Shown: piece by piece, positions 8,738 to 15,866 of the stretch
How positions within the stretch are numbered: position 1 is the stretch's first letter
Layout: every line of letters starts with the position of its first letter
From: UTBCD1 sp035545755
GTDB taxonomy: Bacteria > Bacteroidota > Bacteroidia > Chitinophagales > Chitinophagaceae
Length of the DNA stretch: 64,000 bases
NCBI GenBank assembly: GCA_035545755.1
Contig: DASZXQ010000092.1
Span: forward strand, 1 to 64,000
Direction of reading: 5' to 3'
Program-made: the position numbers and the translations under genes
The notes under the pieces: model-generated
Databases searched by the model: none
What the model was told of the DNA's origin: nothing
What the model saw: only the letters and a program-made list of their open reading frames with translations

Positions 8738-10264
8738 ATGAAAAAATTACTATTTGTTTGCCTGACGTTTATCACTGCGGTTGCGGGAGCGCAAAAAAAA
8801 GATCCAGCGACCACGTATGCAAAGACCATCACTCCTGATGATATGAAGCAACGACTTTATATTGTCGCCTCCAAAGACATGGAAGGTAGAGAAACTGCCA
8901 TGCCCGGACAAAAAAGAGCAGCTGCTTATATCGAAAGTCAGTTCAAATCATTCGGCCTGGCGCCGGGAAATCATGGACAGTATCAATTGCATTATGATGT
9001 ATTTGAAGATTCTCTGATCAATACCGAAGTTGAAGTAAATGGAAAAGCATACGAATTAGATAAAGATTTTTCAGTCAATGTTAGTCAATGCAATAATGCT
9101 ACATACCGTTTTTCAGAAGTTGTTTTTGTAGGAAACGGGAATAGCGACTCCGCCCAGGATGATTACAAAGGTTTAGATGTAAGAGGTAAAGTAGTGTTGA
9201 TGCTGGGCGGACAACCTCAAGGTGGCAGAGGTCCCGGCGGACGAGGCGGAAATCGTTTTGGAAACTTTTTTGCAAAAGCAGATGCTGCTCAAAAAAACGG
9301 AGCCGTTGCTGTGCTGATCATCGGCACCAATTTTCCGCATCAGACCAAAACAAATCCAAAAGGAAATATGTATGTGAACGCTTTTCAGCCGACAGTTCGT
9401 CCAAACCAGTTCACCGTTTCGGAAGAAATTGCCAGAGCGATAATGGGATCTGATTACGATGCTGCAAAAGCCGGTACCATTCAACCGAAAACATACAAGG
9501 CAGATGTGATGCTGAATTTCAATAAAGCTACATTGCATTTGGAAAGCAGTGATGTATTGGGAGTACTGGAAGGAACAGACCTGAAAGATCAATACGTTTT
9601 TGTTACCGGCCACTATGATCACCTGGGAAAAAGAGACACGGTTATTTACTATGGCGCTGATGATGATGGTTCCGGAACGGTAAGTGTGATTGAGATGGCG
9701 CAGGCATTTGCCAAAGCAAAAGCGGAAGGCAAAGGCCCCCGCCGTACAATGGTATTTATGACCGTGAGCGGTGAAGAAAAAGGTTTGTGGGGATCTGATT
9801 ATTACACTAACCATCCTGTGTTTCCTTTAGATCAAACCAGTGTGGACCTGAATATTGATATGATCGGACGCATTGATACCAGTCGCAAAGTTGGCGACCC
9901 TAATAATTACGTTTATGTAGTGGGGGATGATAAATTAAGCACTGACCTGAGAACGATCAGCGAGTCGGTAAATAAAAAATATACCAAGCTGGAACTCGAT
10001 TATAAGTTCAATGACCCAAATGACCGCAACCGTATTTATTTCCGTAGCGATCATTATAATTTTGCCCGTAAGGGAGTGCCGATCATTTTCTATTATGATG
10101 GAATGCTTGGATCAGATTATCATAAACCCACAGATACCCCTGACAAGATCAATTATGATCTGCTGGCGAAAAGAGCCCAACTGGTCTTTTATACCGCATG
10201 GGATATGGCAAACCGGGATGATATGCTGAAACGGGACCTGAAACTGGAAATACCAACCAGATAA
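8738..10264 (+). CDS. Secreted M28 family zinc peptidase with PA-type insert
   Basis: A 508-residue exported aminopeptidase-type enzyme with a signal peptide ending near AVAGAQ. The M28 catalytic core supplies the co-catalytic zinc ligands: His292 (GHYDHLG), Asp308 (GADDDGSG), the Glu346-Glu347 pair (SGEEKGLWGS), Asp374 (NIDMIGR) and His462 (SDYHKPTDTPD). Residues ~90-250 form a protease-associated-like insert. That insert has a Gly/Arg-rich loop (GGRGPGGRGGNRFG, about residues 162-175), which is unusual. It likely acts in the periplasm or outside the cell on peptides. A strong hairpin terminator follows the stop. Confidence 0.9.
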   Translation: MKKLLFVCLTFITAVAGAQKKDPATTYAKTITPDDMKQRLYIVASKDMEGRETAMPGQKRAAAYIESQFKSFGLAPGNHGQYQLHYDVFEDSLINTEVEVNGKAYELDKDFSVNVSQCNNATYRFSEVVFVGNGNSDSAQDDYKGLDVRGKVVLMLGGQPQGGRGPGGRGGNRFGNFFAKADAAQKNGAVAVLIIGTNFPHQTKTNPKGNMYVNAFQPTVRPNQFTVSEEIARAIMGSDYDAAKAGTIQPKTYKADVMLNFNKATLHLESSDVLGVLEGTDLKDQYVFVTGHYDHLGKRDTVIYYGADDDGSGTVSVIEMAQAFAKAKAEGKGPRRTMVFMTVSGEEKGLWGSDYYTNHPVFPLDQTSVDLNIDMIGRIDTSRKVGDPNNYVYVVGDDKLSTDLRTISESVNKKYTKLELDYKFNDPNDRNRIYFRSDHYNFARKGVPIIFYYDGMLGSDYHKPTDTPDKINYDLLAKRAQLVFYTAWDMANRDDMLKRDLKLEIPTR

Positions 10265-10284
10265 GATCAATCAAACTGTTTTTG

Positions 10285-10319
10285 AAAAAATTCCTTCCTT
10301 ACAAGAAGGAATTTTTTTA
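10285..10319 (+). terminator. Rho-independent terminator after the M28 peptidase
   Basis: Stem AATTCCTTC / GAAGGAATT with a 7-nt loop followed by a run of T, about 25 nt after the stop of the peptidase gene. Confidence 0.8.
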
Positions 10320-10445
10320 TTCCTGTTAAACCATAAGCAACTCAATCGGTCTATGATGCGTTATTTATTAATGCGGATATGTACGAGTGAAATAAAAGTC
10401 CTTCTTTTGAAAACTTAGTCCTTACCTTTCTACTATAAATACAAA

Positions 10446-10480
10446 CCCCGTCAACAAAAGTGACGGGGTATATTTTTTTT
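10446..10480. terminator. Hairpin terminator between convergent genes
   Basis: Perfect 8-bp stem CCCCGTCA / TGACGGGG (arms 10446-10453 and 10461-10468). It has a long T run on the plus side and TTTGTATTT on the minus side, 14 nt past the stop of the deoxyhypusine-synthase-like gene. It can serve both directions and most likely ends the minus-strand gene. Confidence 0.7.
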
Positions 10481-10493
10481 TAGAATTTATTTT

Positions 10494-11468
10494 TTACCAT
10501 CCTAATATCCACGCAAATACCAATGGCGCCACAATGGTTGCATCACTTTCAATAATGAATTTCGGTGTATGAATATCTAATTTTCCCCAGGTTATTTTTT
10601 CATTGGGCACAGCGCCTGAGTAAGAGCCATACGATGTGGTGGAATCACTGATCTGGCAGAAATAACTCCAGAAAGGAACGTCGTGCCATTCCAGGTCCTG
10701 GTACATCATCGGTACCACGCAGATCGGGAAATCTCCTGCAATGCCACCGCCGATCTGGAAAAAACCCACTCCTTTTCCGGAAGAATTATTTCTATACCAA
10801 TCGGCCAGCCATACCATGTATTCAATGCCGCTTTTTACAGTTGATGCTTTCAATTCTCCTTTGATCACATAGCTGGCAAAAATATTTCCGGTGGTGCTAT
10901 CTTCCCAACCCGGAACTACGATAGGAATATTTTTTTCTGCAGCGGCGATGATCCAGCTGTCTTTCGGATCGATCTCATAATATTGTTTCAGATCGCCGCT
11001 TAAAACCACTTTGTACAAAAATTCATGCGGAAAATAACGTTCGCCATTTGATTCGGCATCTTTCCATTGCTTTACCAAATGTTTTTGCAACCGGCGAAAT
11101 GCTTCTTCTTCAGGAATACAGGTATCAGTAACCCTATTATAATGATTCTCCAAAAGATTCCATTCATCCTGTGGTGTGAGGTCTCGATAGTGCGGCACTC
11201 TTTTATAATGTGAGTGTGCCACCAAATTCATGACATCTTCTTCCAGATTAGCGCCGGTGCAGGTGATGATGTCAATTTTTCCCTGCCGGATCATTTCTGC
11301 CAATGAAATACCTAACTCAGCAGTGCTCATGGCGCCGGCAAGCGTTACCATCATTTTTCCGCCTTCAAGCAAATGTTGTTCATAGCCTTTAGCTGCATCC
11401 ATCAGCGCAGCTGCATTAAAATGACGAAAATGGTGTTGGATAAAATTTGAAACAGGACCTTTGTTCAT
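10494..11468 (-). CDS. Deoxyhypusine synthase-like protein
   Basis: A 324-residue NAD-dependent enzyme of the deoxyhypusine synthase fold. Visible motifs are MMVTLAGAMSTAELG, ITCTGANLEED, VPGWEDSTTGN and IGGGIAGDFPICVVPMM. Near the C-terminus lies TWGKLDIHT, whose Lys (about residue 296) aligns with the catalytic lysine of the eukaryotic enzyme (VSWGKIRV). True deoxyhypusine synthases modify eIF5A, which bacteria lack. Bacterial homologues are thought to work on polyamines (homospermidine or related aminobutyl transfer), and which reaction occurs here is open. The frame runs upstream to 11579, but that extension crosses a terminator, so the ATG at 11468 is chosen. Confidence 0.85.
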   Translation of the reverse strand: MNKGPVSNFIQHHFRHFNAAALMDAAKGYEQHLLEGGKMMVTLAGAMSTAELGISLAEMIRQGKIDIITCTGANLEEDVMNLVAHSHYKRVPHYRDLTPQDEWNLLENHYNRVTDTCIPEEEAFRRLQKHLVKQWKDAESNGERYFPHEFLYKVVLSGDLKQYYEIDPKDSWIIAAAEKNIPIVVPGWEDSTTGNIFASYVIKGELKASTVKSGIEYMVWLADWYRNNSSGKGVGFFQIGGGIAGDFPICVVPMMYQDLEWHDVPFWSYFCQISDSTTSYGSYSGAVPNEKITWGKLDIHTPKFIIESDATIVAPLVFAWILGW

Positions 11469-11522
11469 GTATAATGTTTTATCCGCCTTCGGATCGCAAT
11501 AAGGCGAGACTATGCGGCGGCG

Positions 11523-11530
11523 CAAAAATA
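11523..11530 (-). promoter_or_regulatory. Possible -7 box of the deoxyhypusine-synthase-like gene
   Basis: On the minus strand TATTTTTG matches TAnnTTTG exactly, about 54 nt before the start at 11468 and just after the terminator of the preceding gene. No correctly spaced TTTG -33 element is evident. Confidence 0.35.
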
Positions 11531-11540
11531 CAGTTTTGAT

Positions 11541-11573
11541 AAAACAAAAAGCTCTGTGGTAAAACAGAGCTTT
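11541..11573 (-). terminator. Rho-independent terminator of the first PepSY-like gene
   Basis: Minus-strand stem AAAGCTCTGT / ACAGAGCTTT (arms 11548-11557 and 11564-11573, perfect 10 bp), followed on the minus strand by TTTTTGTTTT. It lies 21 nt past the stop at 11595 and inside the spurious N-terminal extension of the next gene. Confidence 0.8.
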
Positions 11574-11594
11574 CTTCAATACTGCCGGGGCATT

Positions 11595-12038
11595 TTAGTT
11601 TTTGATCTTTCCTGTTCTTACCACGTCACCATCGGGAGTAGCGCTGAGACCGAACTTCCCTTTTTTGTTAATAGCTGTCATTTTGTACGTAGTACCATCG
11701 GCATTGGTGATCTCCCGTATCTCAATAATATCCTCTGCAGAATATTTTTTTTCGATTCCCCTCATTACAGCCAGTGGTAACTGGTCGTATAAAAGATTAC
11801 GAACAGTTCCTAACAATTCTCCTTCTTCACTGAACCAGGCTTCAGTTCTGTAATCATTCAAGACAAAGGTGGCTTTAAAATAATCCTGATCTTTATCCCA
11901 TTTTACAAAATCTGCTGCAGGAAATTCCTTTTTAAATGATTGTTGCACTCTTGGACCAACCTTTGGGTCTTTGCCTGCAAAGGCACTCGTCATTCCGACA
12001 ACTATCGCAAATGACATAAATAAAAAAATCTTTTTCAT
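11595..12038 (-). CDS. Secreted PepSY-like protein (beta-lactamase-inhibitor-like fold), paralogue A
   Basis: A 147-residue exported protein with a signal peptide ending near SAFA. The mature part is one PepSY-like / BLIP-like module: PAADFVKWDKDQDYFKATF, a beta segment with EAWFSEEGELLGTVR, the helix LPLAVMRGIEKKY, and a last strand pair with ITNADGTTYKMTA. Such proteins are common in Bacteroidota, are periplasmic or surface, and have no defined role. Binding or inhibiting other envelope proteins is only a suggestion from the fold. Two paralogues of exactly the same length lie at 12238-12681 and 17788-18231. Confidence 0.75.
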   Translation of the reverse strand: MKKIFLFMSFAIVVGMTSAFAGKDPKVGPRVQQSFKKEFPAADFVKWDKDQDYFKATFVLNDYRTEAWFSEEGELLGTVRNLLYDQLPLAVMRGIEKKYSAEDIIEIREITNADGTTYKMTAINKKGKFGLSATPDGDVVRTGKIKN

Positions 12039-12185
12039 GGCTTTACATACTTTTTAAATTATAAAAAAATAAGACGTAACAAAGCTACCCGGTGTTACAT
12101 CTGCAGTCAAGTAAATTTTGATTTGCGGTGTGTGTTGTTAATTTCATTAACGATATGCAGAAGAGAATCTCACGACAAAAATTAT

Positions 12186-12211
12186 AAAGCCCCATCCGAA
12201 GACGGGGCTTT
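12186..12211 (-). terminator. Terminator of the second PepSY-like gene
   Basis: Perfect 8-bp stem AAAGCCCC / GGGGCTTT (arms 12186-12193 and 12204-12211), followed by TATAAT on the minus strand, 27 nt past the stop at 12238. Confidence 0.65.
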
Positions 12212-12237
12212 TATTACCACACACCAAAACTATCTCG

Positions 12238-12681
12238 CTATGCTTTGCGCACTTTATTGTAAGATTTCCAGTCACTATTGGCATTCGCTTTCAACATGAT
12301 CTTTGTATCAGCATTTTCCAGCGTAATGTAATAGTTAGTGCCGTCATTATTGGCAACTTCAAAGAGATCAGAGATCCAGAAATCAGAATAATTCTTTTTA
12401 ATGCTTATTTGCAAATTCATCGGCAGATCCAATGAACTAATATACCGGGTAAGGCCAAGCAGTTCTCCATTTGTATTATAGAATGCAAAAACATGATTGC
12501 CATTAAAAGTAAATGCGGCTCTGTAAAAATTTGAACCTACAGACCATTCCACTTCCTTGACGCTGTTAAAATCACTGTTAAATGCATTCAGTACTTTGGG
12601 GCTTACATCCGCTGAATCGGCAAAAGCACTCATAGTTCCAACTGTTACGAAAAGTACGAGTGATAAGAGAATCTTTTTCAT
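12238..12681 (-). CDS. Secreted PepSY-like protein, paralogue B
   Basis: A 147-residue secreted protein with a signal peptide (MKKILLSLVLFVTVGT to SAFA) and a single PepSY-like module. It shares with its neighbour the pattern V.EVEW....NFYRAAF, NTNGELLGLTRY, LPMNLQISIKKNY and a final NNDGTNYYITLE. It is transcribed in the same direction as paralogue A but has its own terminator, so the two are likely separate units. The divergent neighbour is the ArsR-type repressor gene. The function is unknown. Confidence 0.75.
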   Translation of the reverse strand: MKKILLSLVLFVTVGTMSAFADSADVSPKVLNAFNSDFNSVKEVEWSVGSNFYRAAFTFNGNHVFAFYNTNGELLGLTRYISSLDLPMNLQISIKKNYSDFWISDLFEVANNDGTNYYITLENADTKIMLKANANSDWKSYNKVRKA

Positions 12682-12926
12682 TACTTAAATTTTTATCGGT
12701 TATTGACTTATTTTTTATTTGTATTGTTTGACGTCACAAATGTAGAAATGGTTACAACCCGGGACAAGCTAATTGTGATTAATGGATGCCCATGTTAAAC
12801 GCTGTTAACAAAAGTTGTGGAATGTAACCGCCGGACAGTTATTACTGCCATTCATGGGTTTTCTGTCCGCATTCGTACAAAGCGGACAAAATGCTGTGCG
12901 GGAAACTTGCAATTTCAGCATATTAA

Positions 12927-12958
12927 TTAGACATTTGGCGAAATATACAATTGTCTAA
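12927..12958 (+). promoter_or_regulatory. Likely operator of the SdpR-type repressor
   Basis: A perfect inverted repeat TTAGACA / TGTCTAA (12927-12933 and 12952-12958) with an 18-nt spacer ends 7 nt before the start codon of the ArsR-family gene. ArsR-type repressors bind such dyads over their own promoters, so autoregulation is the simple reading. Confidence 0.6.
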
Positions 12959-12965
12959 ATAATTC

Positions 12966-13229
12966 ATGAATATCATTTTTAAAGCGCTGAACGACCCAAC
13001 CAGAAGAAAAATACTGGAGCTGTTGCAGGAAAAAGACCTGACTGCCGGAGAAATAGCCGAGCGGTTCCATATTTCATGGCCCAGCGTTTCTCATCACCTT
13101 GATCTGCTGAAGCAGGCAAAACTGGTTATGACGGAAAAAGAAGGGCAATTCGTGTACTATTCTCTTAACACAACAGTAGTGGATGAAATTTTAAAGTGGC
13201 TTTTACAATTCAAATCAAAAAAGAAATAA
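12966..13229 (+). CDS. ArsR-family autorepressor, SdpR type
   Basis: An 87-residue winged-helix regulator: MNIIFKALNDPTRRKILELL, then the recognition region FHISWPSVSHHLDLLKQA and the wing VMTEKEGQFVYYSL. It has no metal-binding Cys pair, which sets it apart from arsenic or cadmium sensors and fits the SdpR branch. Its stop is two bases before the ATG of the SdpI-like gene, so the two are one operon. In Bacillus subtilis SdpR represses sdpRI until SdpI sequesters it at the membrane; that mechanism is known there and only inferred here. A dyad operator lies over the start. Confidence 0.85.
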   Translation: MNIIFKALNDPTRRKILELLQEKDLTAGEIAERFHISWPSVSHHLDLLKQAKLVMTEKEGQFVYYSLNTTVVDEILKWLLQFKSKKK

Positions 13230-13231
13230 GC

Positions 13232-13885
13232 ATGAAACATTCGATCATACCCCGCCTGATCTTTGTTTTGGTCATATTATGTATACCCTGGATCTACCTG
13301 GCAGCGATCTGGGGAAAATTGCCGGAAAAAATCCCCGTACATTTTGGCCTAAATGGCACGCCGGATAAATATGGAGAAAAAAACCAGGTTTTTATTTTTT
13401 CAGCAATCATTACCGCTGCAGCATTACTGACTTATTTTATCCTGACCAATATTTATAAAATTGATCCCAAAAGATACGCAACGAAACAACAAGGCGTTTT
13501 TTTGAAGATCGCCGTGGTAATGATTGTATTTCTTTCATTCGTCAATGTAATTATACTCCGCTGGACCTTGCAGGAACACACGGGGAACCTGAATATGTTC
13601 CTGGTTGCTATTGGATTATTATTCGCATTCTTTGGAAATATCATGCATTCGATAAAGCCGAATTATTTTGCCGGGCTGCGATTACCATGGACACTGGAAA
13701 GCGAAGCGAACTGGAAAGCCACACACCAGTTTGCTAGTAAGATCTGGTTTGCCGGAGGAATTCTTATTGCTCTTTTAGCTCTATTTATCAAGCCAGCAAT
13801 TATGTTTTTTGTAATGATGGGAATAATTCTGATTATGGTGATCATCCCGATCATTTATTCTTACCGCTATTTTAAAAAAGAATAA
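13232..13885 (+). CDS. SdpI-family membrane protein (DUF1648)
   Basis: A 217-residue membrane protein. The N-terminal helix is followed by the DUF1648 signature KIPVHFGLNGTPDKYGEKNQVF, then helices at about residues 52-70, 90-107, 119-136, 165-182 and 187-208, with the SdpI-type segment RLPWTLESEANWKATHQFASK between them. SdpI gives immunity to the Sdp toxin in Bacillus, and many Bacteroidota carry the sdpRI pair without a recognisable toxin, as here. It is translationally close to the upstream repressor and probably co-regulated with it. A role in sensing envelope stress or foreign bacteriocins is inference. Confidence 0.8.
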   Translation: MKHSIIPRLIFVLVILCIPWIYLAAIWGKLPEKIPVHFGLNGTPDKYGEKNQVFIFSAIITAAALLTYFILTNIYKIDPKRYATKQQGVFLKIAVVMIVFLSFVNVIILRWTLQEHTGNLNMFLVAIGLLFAFFGNIMHSIKPNYFAGLRLPWTLESEANWKATHQFASKIWFAGGILIALLALFIKPAIMFFVMMGIILIMVIIPIIYSYRYFKKE

Positions 13886-13937
13886 GCCGGTCAGGTATAA
13901 TAATATTAAATTGCTGCAACTGCAATAAACGAAAGCC

Positions 13938-14552
13938 GTGAATTACCTGGCACATGCATATCTTTCTTTTGATCATCAAGAAATTCTTGTGGGTAATCTC
14001 ATTAGTGATTTTGTAAAAGGAAAACAAAAATCCGCCTATCCTTCAGGTATTCAAAGAGGGATCAGTCTTCATCGTTCTATTGATGCTTTTACTGATTCGC
14101 ATACTGCTACGAAAGAAGCGAAACAGGTTTTTCGCAGCGCTTACCGCTTATACTCCGGGGCTTTTATAGATATCGTATATGATCATTTTCTTGCAAACGA
14201 TAAAAACGAATTCAGTGAGTCAACGTTGTTTGAATTCTCAAACCGTGTTTACGGTATCGTTGAAAAAAATATTTCGGTAGTTCCCTCCTCGTTTGCCAGA
14301 ATGTTTTCATTCATGAAAAAGCAAAACTGGCTCTATGAATATAGAACCATTCAGGGAATTGAAAAAGGTTTTGCCGGCCTGGTGCGTCGGGCTGTTTATA
14401 TTAATGAAAGCGAAACGGCTTCCCGTTTATTTGAATCTCACTACCAACTTTTGAATGATTGTTATCGTCAATTCTGGAAAGATGTAAAACCATTTGCTCT
14501 TGATACATTTCAATCGTTATTAAATTCATCAACCGCTGATCCAACTTTATAA
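13938..14552 (+). CDS. Acyl carrier protein phosphodiesterase-like protein (AcpH/DUF479)
   Basis: A 204-residue protein that starts with GTG. It shows the family signature MNYLAHAYLSF at the N-terminus, VGNLISDFVKGK, and GISLHRSIDAFTDSH with the His and Asp residues expected for metal binding, then YDHFLANDKNEFS. AcpH removes the 4'-phosphopantetheine arm from acyl carrier protein in Escherichia coli, and the Bacteroidota homologues are annotated by similarity. Length matches. It stands alone between the sdpRI-like operon and the DUF2911 pair. Confidence 0.8.
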   Translation: MNYLAHAYLSFDHQEILVGNLISDFVKGKQKSAYPSGIQRGISLHRSIDAFTDSHTATKEAKQVFRSAYRLYSGAFIDIVYDHFLANDKNEFSESTLFEFSNRVYGIVEKNISVVPSSFARMFSFMKKQNWLYEYRTIQGIEKGFAGLVRRAVYINESETASRLFESHYQLLNDCYRQFWKDVKPFALDTFQSLLNSSTADPTL

Positions 14553-14572
14553 TTACCAACAGGCAAATAGTT

Positions 14573-14580
14573 TACATTTG
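14573..14580 (+). promoter_or_regulatory. Possible -7 box upstream of the DUF2911 pair
   Basis: TACATTTG matches TAnnTTTG exactly, 14 nt before the start at 14595. A TTTA is 23 nt upstream, slightly too far for an ideal -33 element. Confidence 0.4.
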
Positions 14581-14594
14581 TAAATACTTTTTTT

Positions 14595-15164
14595 ATGAAA
14601 AAAATCTTCCTTTCGTTTTTAGTGCTTTTTACCAGTACGGGTATTCTCGTTGCCCAACAGGGACAAACTTACCCGCCGCTTGACAAATCGCCGATGGATA
14701 TGAGTTATTTTCCCAACAATTTTCCATTGCTGAAAATTCAGGGCAAGGCCACAGAACCACTAACGGCACGGATCATTTACAGCCGTCCTCAAAAAAGCGG
14801 CAGGACTATTTTCGGCGAATTGGTGGAATATGGAAAAGTATGGAGAATGGGTGCCAATGAAGCCACGGAGCTGGAACTTTTCAAACATGCCCGGATCGGT
14901 GATAAGAAAATTCCTAAGGGTCGTTATACTTTATATGCAATACCGTATGAAAATAAATGGACCATTATTATAAACAAGGAAACTGACATCTGGGGTGCAT
15001 TTAAATATGATCCTAAAAAAGACCTGGTCCGATTGGATGTACCTGTGGAGAAAAACAATGAAACGACAGAAGCATTGGCAATGACCTTTGAAAAAAGACC
15101 CGATGGCGCCAATCTCATTATTGCATGGGATAACGTCCGTGTGGCTTTACCGATCATTTTTTAA
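14595..15164 (+). CDS. Secreted DUF2911 protein, first of a tandem pair
   Basis: A 189-residue exported protein. A signal peptide (to about GILVAQQ) is followed by a DUF2911 domain: SPMDMSYFPNNFP, ARIIYSRPQKSGRTIFGELV, then VWRMGANEATELEL and KKIPKGRYTLYAIPYENKW. The family is widespread in Bacteroidota and of unknown function. The neighbouring gene at 15175 encodes a lipoprotein version with the same motifs, so this is a tandem duplication. Spacing of 10 nt suggests one transcript. Confidence 0.85.
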   Translation: MKKIFLSFLVLFTSTGILVAQQGQTYPPLDKSPMDMSYFPNNFPLLKIQGKATEPLTARIIYSRPQKSGRTIFGELVEYGKVWRMGANEATELELFKHARIGDKKIPKGRYTLYAIPYENKWTIIINKETDIWGAFKYDPKKDLVRLDVPVEKNNETTEALAMTFEKRPDGANLIIAWDNVRVALPIIF

Positions 15165-15174
15165 TTTCTATTTT

Positions 15175-15813
15175 ATGATTCGTATAGCAAAAAAAATTTT
15201 CAGTGGCATGGTATTAGTGCTTTTGTTCGGTTGCAATAATAATAAAAACACCTCTGCACAAAAAGATTCGGTCATTGTCAACGAAAGTCCTTTAATACCC
15301 AAAGAAGCGATGCTCAATCCTTATGCTGCTGTGGATGTATCGCCGATGGACATGAGTTATTTCCCGGTAGATTATCCTCAACTTAAAATGACCAACAGCA
15401 TCACTACTCCGCCAATCATGCGGGTTATTTACAGCCGGCCGCATTTACAGGGGCGTAAGCTGTTTCATAATTTATTAAAATACGGAGAACCCTGGCGACT
15501 CGGCGCCAATGAAGCAACAGAGATACAATTTTACAGAGATATAAAAATTCAAAACAAAAAAATTGCTGCAGGTAGATATATTTTATACTGCATACCTGAA
15601 GAAAAAAAATGGACCATTGTTTTAAACAGCAATGTTGATACATGGGGCTTAAAGATCGACAGCACAAAAGATATTGATAAGTTCATGATCCCCGTTACCG
15701 GCGATAACAAACCGATCGAATACTTTACAATGGTGTTTGAAAAAACTGAAACCGGTGCTGACCTGCTGATGGCATGGGATGATCTTGTTGCAAAACTCCC
15801 GATCGATTTTTAA
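15175..15813 (+). CDS. DUF2911 lipoprotein, second of a tandem pair
   Basis: A 212-residue protein with the lipobox VLLFGC near residue 17, so it is likely an envelope lipoprotein, unlike its soluble sister. A ~35-residue low-complexity linker precedes the domain, which repeats SPMDMSYFPVDYP, RVIYSRPHLQGRKLFHNLL, PWRLGANEATEIQ and AAGRYILYCIPEEKKW. The frame extends upstream into the preceding gene, but the ATG at 15175 begins the lipoprotein signal. Function unknown. The lipidated and soluble versions may partition the same activity between membrane and periplasm, which is inference. Confidence 0.85.
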   Translation: MIRIAKKIFSGMVLVLLFGCNNNKNTSAQKDSVIVNESPLIPKEAMLNPYAAVDVSPMDMSYFPVDYPQLKMTNSITTPPIMRVIYSRPHLQGRKLFHNLLKYGEPWRLGANEATEIQFYRDIKIQNKKIAAGRYILYCIPEEKKWTIVLNSNVDTWGLKIDSTKDIDKFMIPVTGDNKPIEYFTMVFEKTETGADLLMAWDDLVAKLPIDF

Positions 15814-15866
15814 TACTTCATATTTTTTATTTCTATCAGCACAGGATTATTTTGGATATTTACAGC

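Noticed and set aside
9173..9814. 213-codon frame on the minus strand
   Set aside because: It is antisense to the M28 peptidase core with no recognisable domain; it is a shadow frame.
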